From Pseudomonas japonica (GTDB lineage Bacteria; Pseudomonadota; Gammaproteobacteria; Pseudomonadales; Pseudomonadaceae), in NCBI RefSeq assembly GCF_013522925.1, contig NZ_JAAMQU010000004.1:124001-188000 (forward strand): a DNA stretch of 64,000 nucleotides, written 5' to 3'. The notes beneath the pieces were generated by a model, which saw only the letters and a list, made by a program, of their open reading frames with translations, ran no database searches and was not told where the DNA came from. The position numbers and the translations under genes were made by a program. Positions 58,707 to 64,000 of this stretch are shown piece by piece; the stretch's first letter is position 1, and the number at the start of each line of letters is the position of its first letter.

Positions 58707-61346
58707 TCAAGCAATGTGCGCCTGATCAACATGCGCCACTCCGAGAATGGCAACATCACCGCCTTGAACCTCAACCGGCGCAGCCGCCGTCGGGGCAAAC
58801 ACGAAGTTCCCGGCCGTAAGGGTTTCCCTGAAATCGCCCGCCAGCGCCACTTCGAACTTAAGGCCGTCGCTGTCAGCCTCGTTAGACTGGACGTAGGTGC
58901 GGTCGGTGGTGGCGCTATAGGACAGCTTCAAGGTGCCGTTATTGCCGTCGCCGAGCCCAGTAAAGCCCAGTGCGGATACGTCGATACGGTCTGCCGATAC
59001 CAGGAAGTCGCTGGACAGAACGTCACCGATCAGATCGGCGGCGCCATGGTAGCTGTCGCTGACCTTCTGGTACACGAAGGTGTCGGCACCGCTTTCGCCA
59101 TGCAACTGATCGGAACCGCCACCGCCAACCAGCACATCGTCGCCGGCGCCGCCCCACAGGGCATCGAAGTTGTCACTGCCCAACAGGCGTTCATCCAGAG
59201 GGCTGCCGGAGGAGCCCGAGACAGGCGCCCACTCGCGCTCGACGTTGGGATCGGGCGTGGAGGGTGCAAAGGTGAAAGCGTCAGCGGTGGTGCCTCGGCC
59301 ATCGTTCAGAAAGCCCGTGAGCAGCGTGAGGGCGAAGCGATTTCCCGCAGCATCGGCGTCAAGGGATTCGATCGTGGTCAACCCGGTGTCATTGTCATAA
59401 GACCAGGTCAACGTGCCATTGTGGCCGTTGCCAATACCTGTGAAGCCTAAGGCCGAAACGTCGATGAGGTCGCCTTGCCCTTGGCTGAAGTCCGTCAGCA
59501 GGTCGACGTGGCGGGTACCGTCGGTGTCGTTCACATAGCTGTCGCTCAGTGCCTTGTAAACGAAGGTGTCGTGCCCGTCTCCACCTGTCAGCCGGTCGGC
59601 GCCGGCATCACCTTCCAAGCGGTCGTCGCCCGAGCCACCGCCAAGGGTATCGTCCCCCGCTCGCCCTACCAGCAATGCGCCGCCCTCACGTGTGGTGGTG
59701 AATGTGTCGGCATGGCTGCTGCCGTCCCAACGGCCGTAGAAGTTAGCGTCGGTGAGGCTGCCCCGGTAGTCGCCGCTGAGCGCCAGCTTGAAGCGGTAGC
59801 CATCGGCGTCGGCGTCCAGGCTTTGCAGGTAGGTGGTGTCGTTGCTGCTGTCATAGCTGAGCAACAAGGTGCCGTTATGGCCATCCCCCAGCCCTTTCAG
59901 GCGAAGTGCCGTGAGGTCCAGCTGATCGTGAGCCGAGTCGAAATCCAGGATGCGATCATGGGTAGTGCCGGCGGCACTGGCGTAGCTGTCCTGCCGGCGG
60001 GCATACACGAACACATCGTCGCCGGCACCCCCGGTAAGGCGGTCTGCGCCCTGGCCGCCGTCCAGCACATCGTCGCCAGCACCGCCCACTAACACGTCGC
60101 GGCCGCGCCCCGCGTGCATCACTTCCGCGCTCGGCGTACCCACAAGGTGGTCGGCGCCATCGCTGCCCACGAACGTAAACGTGGTTTTTTGCGAATACGT
60201 GGTCACATGATCAAGGTCACTGACTACCTGCCCTTGTTGCGTATTACTGATGACGTTGCCGTAGAACGGGCGGTAATAGGAGCCTTCGGCGGCATAGCGA
60301 TCCTCCAGCCCGTAGGTCGATAGGTCGCTGCCGACAATGACGTTGTCGACCAGGTCGTAGTTTTTGTCCGCGGCGTAGGTTTGCCCTTCAGCGTTGGTAA
60401 AGGTATCCACAAGGATCTCGGCGGCGGCACCACCCTGCGCATTGTCGTGAATGTAGTTCTGGTAAACCGCCGCATAGTCGGTGCCGAGCAGGGCAATGCC
60501 TTGCTTGCCGTTGTCATAGACCTCGGTATGGCTTACACCAATGCCTTGGAACCCCTGAAGCTGAATGCCAGCACCACCGTTGCCATACACCGTGCCTCCA
60601 ACGATGCCGCCTTGGACATACAGATGCTGCGATGCCACACCCGTCAGCAAGATACCGTTGCCAGCGTTGTCGTAAGCGTCGTTGCTCGAGAACGTAAAGG
60701 GGCTGAAGTTACCGGAGCCCGCGACCATATCGAACCCGTCACCACCATTACCGTAGGCCTTGTTGTCGGTGAACGTAATGTCGTCAGGGCGCACCGGCTC
60801 AACCTTGAACTCGGTGGCAAAGCCATCGCCGTCGTTGTCATGCGCCAGGCTATCGAACACCTGCGAGTACGTAGTGAGCGCCTGGGCGCGTAGCCCGTCG
60901 CCACTGAAGTTCTGCATTTCCACACCAGCAATGGTGAGCCCGGTGGTATGCGCTGTGTCACCGGTCGCGCTACCGGTAACGATGCCGTCAACCGTCCCGC
61001 TGGTGTTGGCCTTGTTGCCGTCCAGGGTGAGGTTGCTGATGGTCGCGTTCGAAGTATTGGCGTTGGCTACGGTATGGATCAGCCCCGCCACATCGGCGCT
61101 GGAATCGTCAGCCAGCTTGAGCGTGGTGAGGCCTAGGCGTTCACCGTTGAGCACAACGTTGCTTTTGAGGGTCAGGCAACCGCCATCGCTATTCGGGCCG
61201 CTGACGATGTAGGTACCCTCTGGCAGATACACTTCGCCGCCACCCGCTTTCGCTGCGGCGTTGATAGCCGCCTGGATGGCTGCAGTATCGTCGCTCACAC
61301 CGTCGCCCTTGGCGCCGTAGTCCAACACATTAAACGTCGTCGCCAT
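58707..61346 (-). CDS. AlgE-like modular RTX protein lacking epimerase catalytic residues
   Basis: 879 residues, no N-terminal signal. Residues 1-385 form a right-handed beta-helix aligned with the A-module of AlgE mannuronan C5-epimerases (FNVLDYGAKGDGVSDDTAAI, LDGNKANTSG, YQNYIHDNAQGG). Three R-modules follow (about 391-550, 551-695, 715-855), each with Ca-binding nonapeptides such as GGAGDDVLDGG and a distinctive tail (ILDFDSAHDQLDLTALRLKG). The last 25 residues resemble type I secretion signals. The AlgE4 catalytic motif YGFDPH is replaced by DGLRAQ (150-155) and its Lys117 by Thr118. It may be another polysaccharide-active or -binding enzyme. No secretion genes in the window. Confidence 0.85.
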   Translation of the reverse strand: MATTFNVLDYGAKGDGVSDDTAAIQAAINAAAKAGGGEVYLPEGTYIVSGPNSDGGCLTLKSNVVLNGERLGLTTLKLADDSSADVAGLIHTVANANTSNATISNLTLDGNKANTSGTVDGIVTGSATGDTAHTTGLTIAGVEMQNFSGDGLRAQALTTYSQVFDSLAHDNDGDGFATEFKVEPVRPDDITFTDNKAYGNGGDGFDMVAGSGNFSPFTFSSNDAYDNAGNGILLTGVASQHLYVQGGIVGGTVYGNGGAGIQLQGFQGIGVSHTEVYDNGKQGIALLGTDYAAVYQNYIHDNAQGGAAAEILVDTFTNAEGQTYAADKNYDLVDNVIVGSDLSTYGLEDRYAAEGSYYRPFYGNVISNTQQGQVVSDLDHVTTYSQKTTFTFVGSDGADHLVGTPSAEVMHAGRGRDVLVGGAGDDVLDGGQGADRLTGGAGDDVFVYARRQDSYASAAGTTHDRILDFDSAHDQLDLTALRLKGLGDGHNGTLLLSYDSSNDTTYLQSLDADADGYRFKLALSGDYRGSLTDANFYGRWDGSSHADTFTTTREGGALLVGRAGDDTLGGGSGDDRLEGDAGADRLTGGDGHDTFVYKALSDSYVNDTDGTRHVDLLTDFSQGQGDLIDVSALGFTGIGNGHNGTLTWSYDNDTGLTTIESLDADAAGNRFALTLLTGFLNDGRGTTADAFTFAPSTPDPNVEREWAPVSGSSGSPLDERLLGSDNFDALWGGAGDDVLVGGGGSDQLHGESGADTFVYQKVSDSYHGAADLIGDVLSSDFLVSADRIDVSALGFTGLGDGNNGTLKLSYSATTDRTYVQSNEADSDGLKFEVALAGDFRETLTAGNFVFAPTAAAPVEVQGGDVAILGVAHVDQAHIA

Positions 61347-61467
61347 GGTAGCGGGGTTCCTTGAATACTTGAGGTAGGAAGGGCGACCGCTCGACTACGG
61401 GCTGAACGGAACAGGGCCGGGATCCAGAAACTGAGTGGGCAACCCCTGAAAAAGTTCAGGCCACGCC

Positions 61468-62304
61468 TCAGGCGCTGAGCCCAACCCAGGCATGAAGCCC
61501 CATGTACACCCCCACGGCAATCATGACGATGCTGGACAGGTAGGGTGCGCGCCGGGCGACCGCTCCCAGCCATGGCCAGTGGTTGGACGCGTGCCTGGCG
61601 CCTACCGCGGCAGCGCTGCCTACCGCAACGAGGGTGAGCGCCAGCCCGATGCTGAAGCACAGCACCAGCATGCCGCCCAGCGCGACTTCCTTCACCTGCA
61701 GGCACAGCAGCAGTACGGTAATGGCCGCCGGACAAGGGATCAGCCCACCGGTAAGGCCAAACAGGACAATCTGGGCCGTGGTGACTTCGCGGTTGGTGAA
61801 TCGCTTGCGGATGTCATCAGCGTGGGCACGCTCATGAGCGTCCTGGTAGCCGTTTTCGTTCAAAGCCAGCGGCTCGTGGTCATGGTCATGGTCATGGTCA
61901 TGGTCATGGTCATGGTCATGATGGTGATGATCATCGCCGTGGCCATGCCTGAACGCCCTTTCGCCTCGCCAGGTACGCCATAGCATCCACGAGGCGATGG
62001 CGATAATCAGCACCGCCGAGGCCAGCTGGAACCAGGGCTCGGTGGCCTCGGCATCCAGGCCTTGCCCCAGATACATGCCGCCAATCGCCACCAGCCATAC
62101 CACCAGGGTGTGGGAAATCGTCGCGGCAAGCCCCAGCAGCACCGCCTGCTTCACAGTGCCGCGGATCGCGACAATAAAGGCCGCCATCATGGTTTTGGAA
62201 TGACCCGGTTCCAGCCCATGAAGCGCGCCAAGGAGGATAGCGCTGGGAAAATACAGCCAGGCGTGGGCACCGCCCTGCTGGAGGAGTTGTGCAAGATTGG
62301 GCAT
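61468..62304 (-). CDS. rcnA: Nickel/cobalt efflux protein (RcnA/NicO family)
   Basis: 278 residues, about 6 membrane helices. HGLEPGHSKTMMAAFIVAI in an early helix, then a loop (about residues 120-165) rich in His and Asp with a run of alternating HD, likely a metal-collecting segment, and GLTGGLIPCPAAITVLLLC in the C-terminal half, the NicO signature. ATG 62304 lies 8 bases after the repressor gene stop, so one operon. Exports Ni and/or Co. Confidence 0.9.
   Translation of the reverse strand: MPNLAQLLQQGGAHAWLYFPSAILLGALHGLEPGHSKTMMAAFIVAIRGTVKQAVLLGLAATISHTLVVWLVAIGGMYLGQGLDAEATEPWFQLASAVLIIAIASWMLWRTWRGERAFRHGHGDDHHHHDHDHDHDHDHDHDHEPLALNENGYQDAHERAHADDIRKRFTNREVTTAQIVLFGLTGGLIPCPAAITVLLLCLQVKEVALGGMLVLCFSIGLALTLVAVGSAAAVGARHASNHWPWLGAVARRAPYLSSIVMIAVGVYMGLHAWVGLSA
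61878..61919. repeat. Hexanucleotide tract encoding the His-Asp loop
   Basis: Seven perfect GGTCAT units (His-Asp on the minus strand), followed by imperfect ones. Slippage would lengthen or shorten the metal-binding loop in steps of two residues without a frameshift. Confidence 0.95.
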
Positions 62305-62312
62305 GGGAAAAC

Positions 62313-62606
62313 CTAGAGGTATTTGGTGATTTGCTTGAATTCGTCGAGCGGTGCGCGCTCGCCGCGCTCGAGGGCGCTGACGGTGTCTTCGAGGCAGTGA
62401 TCGATGTGGTCCTGGATCAAGGTGCGTTTTGCTTGGCACACCGCTTTCTCGACGGCATGCAGCTGCTGGGCGATGTCTACGCAGGGCCGCCCTTCTTCGA
62501 TCATGGCAATGATGCTGCGCAAATGGCCATCCGCTCGCTTGAGCCGTTTCACGATGGCCTCGTGGGTTTGATGGGGGTGTGCATGCGATGAATCGTGAGC
62601 GCTCAT
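62313..62606 (-). CDS. CsoR/RcnR-family metalloregulator (InrS-like ligand set)
   Basis: 97 residues, an all-helical DUF156 metal-sensing repressor: VKRLKRADGHLRSIIAMIEEGRPCVDI, then LHAVEKAVCQAKRTLIQDHIDHC. Candidate ligands His10, Cys42, His67 and Cys71 have the same spacing (32, 25, 4) as His21, Cys53, His78, Cys82 of the nickel sensor InrS; RcnR has His in the last place. The N-terminus has five His. It is first in an operon with rcnA and has a GC-tract operator 35 bases upstream. Confidence 0.88.
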   Translation of the reverse strand: MSAHDSSHAHPHQTHEAIVKRLKRADGHLRSIIAMIEEGRPCVDIAQQLHAVEKAVCQAKRTLIQDHIDHCLEDTVSALERGERAPLDEFKQITKYL

Positions 62607-62640
62607 GGTGGGAGTCTACGTAAATGTTCTGACGCGCAGC

Positions 62641-62659
62641 CTATCCCCCCCGGGGGGAT
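62641..62659. promoter_or_regulatory. GC-tract palindromic operator of the Ni/Co repressor
   Basis: TATCCCCCC-C-GGGGGGATA, a perfect inverted repeat around one central C, 35 bases before the repressor ATG. CsoR/RcnR-family repressors bind such AT-flanked G/C tracts. Confidence 0.85.
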
Positions 62660-62752
62660 ACCGCAACATGTTCATAGCTCGGACGTCCAAGGGCGCGCTC
62701 GGGAAACGGTACAATGCCGCCCTGCCCCTCTGCCGATCAGTGAATACCGTCC

Positions 62753-63661
62753 GTGAGCATCAATTTCGATCTGAACGACCTTCAGGCTTTCCGCGCCGTG
62801 GTGGAAACCGGCAATTTCCGGCGCGCCGCCGAAGCCGTTCGCATTACCCAGTCGGCCTTGAGTCGGCGGATCGAAAAGCTGGAAACCGCGCTGGGTGTAA
62901 AGCTGTTCGAGCGCACCACCCGTAAGGTGTCGCTTACCAACATGGGCCGGGCGTTCCTGCCCCAGGTGGAACGCTTGCTCGATGATCTGGACCTCGCCCT
63001 GCTGAGCATCGGCGACGGCAGCGCCATGCGCACCGGTACGCTCGTGATCGCCTGCGTGCCGTCGGCGGCGTATTACTTCATGCCCCATGCCATCCGGCGT
63101 TTTCACTCGCAGTACCCCAGGATCAAGGTGCGGTTGATAGACGCCTCGGCCAATGAAGTGAGTGCGGCGGTAGTGTCGGGAGAGGCTGATTTCGGGGTGA
63201 GTTTCAGCGGCAATCTGGCGCCGGAAGTGGAATTCAGCTCATTGCTCGAAGAGCGCTACGTGATTGCCTGTCGCCGGGACCACCCGCTAGCCACGCTGGA
63301 GCAGGTGACCTGGGCGCAGGCCTACGAGCATGAATACATTGCGCTATCGAAGAGCTCGGGCAACCGCCTGGTGCTGGACCGCGCACTGCGCCACCTTACG
63401 CCAGCCAGGGAAAGCATCTGCGAGGCCCGGCATGTCACCACGGTAATGGGCCTGGTAGAGGCAGGCCTGGGCATCGCCGCGGTGCCCTCCATCGCGATGC
63501 CCGTTTCTGCCCACCCTATATTGGCCAGCGTGGCGCTGGTGGAGCCTGAAGTGGTACGCCAGATGGGCCTGCTCAAGCGTCGCGGGCGTACCCTTACCCC
63601 CGCGGCGCTCGAACTCGAACGGTTGGTTCGGCTACTGCCTCAAGGTTCAGTGGGAGACTGA
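62753..63661 (+). CDS. LysR-family transcriptional regulator
   Basis: 302 residues: winged helix-turn-helix at 5-65 (LQAFRAVVETGNFRRAAEAV, ITQSALSRRIEKLE), then a LysR substrate-binding domain (GTLVIACVPSAAYYFMPHAI, GLGIAAVPSI). GTG start at 62753; TACAAT at 62710-62715 is a likely -10. Its stop overlaps the end of the convergent binding protein gene by 15 bases. It is divergent from the Ni/Co operon. Target unknown. Confidence 0.9.
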   Translation: MSINFDLNDLQAFRAVVETGNFRRAAEAVRITQSALSRRIEKLETALGVKLFERTTRKVSLTNMGRAFLPQVERLLDDLDLALLSIGDGSAMRTGTLVIACVPSAAYYFMPHAIRRFHSQYPRIKVRLIDASANEVSAAVVSGEADFGVSFSGNLAPEVEFSSLLEERYVIACRRDHPLATLEQVTWAQAYEHEYIALSKSSGNRLVLDRALRHLTPARESICEARHVTTVMGLVEAGLGIAAVPSIAMPVSAHPILASVALVEPEVVRQMGLLKRRGRTLTPAALELERLVRLLPQGSVGD

Positions 63662-64000
63662 ATCCAGCCCTGTTTTCTGCACCGTTGCCTGCGCTTCCGG
63701 CGAGCCAAGGTATTGCAGCAACTTGCGGGCCTGAGCCGGGTGTTCGGCATTCACGGGCACCCCACCGGCGAAACGGGTAACCGACTGCACATCCTCCGGG
63801 ATCTTGCCCACAAAGGTAACGCCCGGCACCGGCAACAGCTCAGCCACTTGCTGGAACCCCACCTGGTAGTCGCCGGTGGCAACGACCGACGCCACGGGAA
63901 TGCGCTCGATCATCTTGCTTTTGGGCACCAGCTGGTCCTGGATACCCAGCTTCTTGTACAGCTCCTTTTCGATATACACGCCGCTGGCGCTGTCCGAATA
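63647..64000 (-). CDS. Substrate-binding protein, ModA-like (5' end outside window)
   Basis: The C-terminal 117 residues of a periplasmic binding protein; the frame is still open at 64000. The stretch YIEKELYKKLGIQDQL, MIERIPVASVVATGDYQVGFQQVAELLPVPGVTFVGKI (in parts) and LLQYLGSPEAQATVQKTGL fits the molybdate/SBP_bac_11 class, where this lobe closes over an oxyanion or organic ligand. The ligand cannot be read from this part. Confidence 0.8.
   Translation of the reverse strand, partial: YSDSASGVYIEKELYKKLGIQDQLVPKSKMIERIPVASVVATGDYQVGFQQVAELLPVPGVTFVGKIPEDVQSVTRFAGGVPVNAEHPAQARKLLQYLGSPEAQATVQKTGLDSVSH

Overview
The window (about 60-65% GC by eye, apart from one AT-rich patch) looks like chromosome of a Pseudomonas of the putida/fluorescens kind. 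The evidence is gene order as I remember it from P. aeruginosa and P. putida: dusA-tal-rssC-rssB-PilZ-mlaA-queF; lolCDE-PilZ-GDPD-sthA; gap-mfd; mtiP-nagZ-psrA-lexA-sulA-topA-fadA-fadB; usp-uup-slt; cheV; yegS, moeA-moaB-mobA. Species cannot be fixed without a search.

Layout. 1-6300 is an accessory segment: a LacI regulator with a perfect palindromic operator, a HAD phosphatase, an MdtD-type exporter, a secreted protein made of 12-residue tandem repeats, and a short orphan RHS gene whose 3' half is clearly AT-rich, followed by a small unknown gene. 6300-13400 is core: dusA, transaldolase, the translationally coupled rssB/rssC pair (RpoS turnover), a PilZ protein, mlaA, queF and a CBS protein. 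13400-19500 holds lolCDE (lipoprotein export), a second PilZ protein, a glycerophosphodiesterase and sthA. 19800-22400 has two MFS transporters. 22500-38000 is a housekeeping and stress block: an N-terminally extended GAPDH, mfd, a SNF2 ATPase, mtiP, nagZ, psrA (own operators), lexA (two SOS boxes), sulA and topA. fadBA follows at 37756-41110.

41600-54700 mixes motility and signalling genes (an MCP and cheV, each with a FliA-like promoter; a histidine kinase/NarL pair) with usp, uup, slt, yegS and molybdenum cofactor genes moeA, moaB, mobA. After a tRNA-Pro(CGG) at 56284 the content becomes accessory again: a DUF924 protein, a ChrA-type transporter, an 879-residue AlgE-like modular RTX protein, a Ni/Co efflux pump with its CsoR-family repressor and GC-tract operator, a LysR regulator and the 3' end of a periplasmic binding protein gene.

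Most unusual: the AlgE-like protein keeps the epimerase A-module framework and three RTX R-modules, but all four catalytic residues known from AlgE4 are replaced. Also notable are the Ni/Co repressor, whose His/Cys ligand spacing matches InrS rather than RcnR; the AT-rich RHS tip with a candidate immunity neighbour; the secreted GSDR repeat protein; and a nested multi-stem inverted repeat joining the stop codons of slt and the MOSC gene. All family assignments are from reading the sequence; no search was run.
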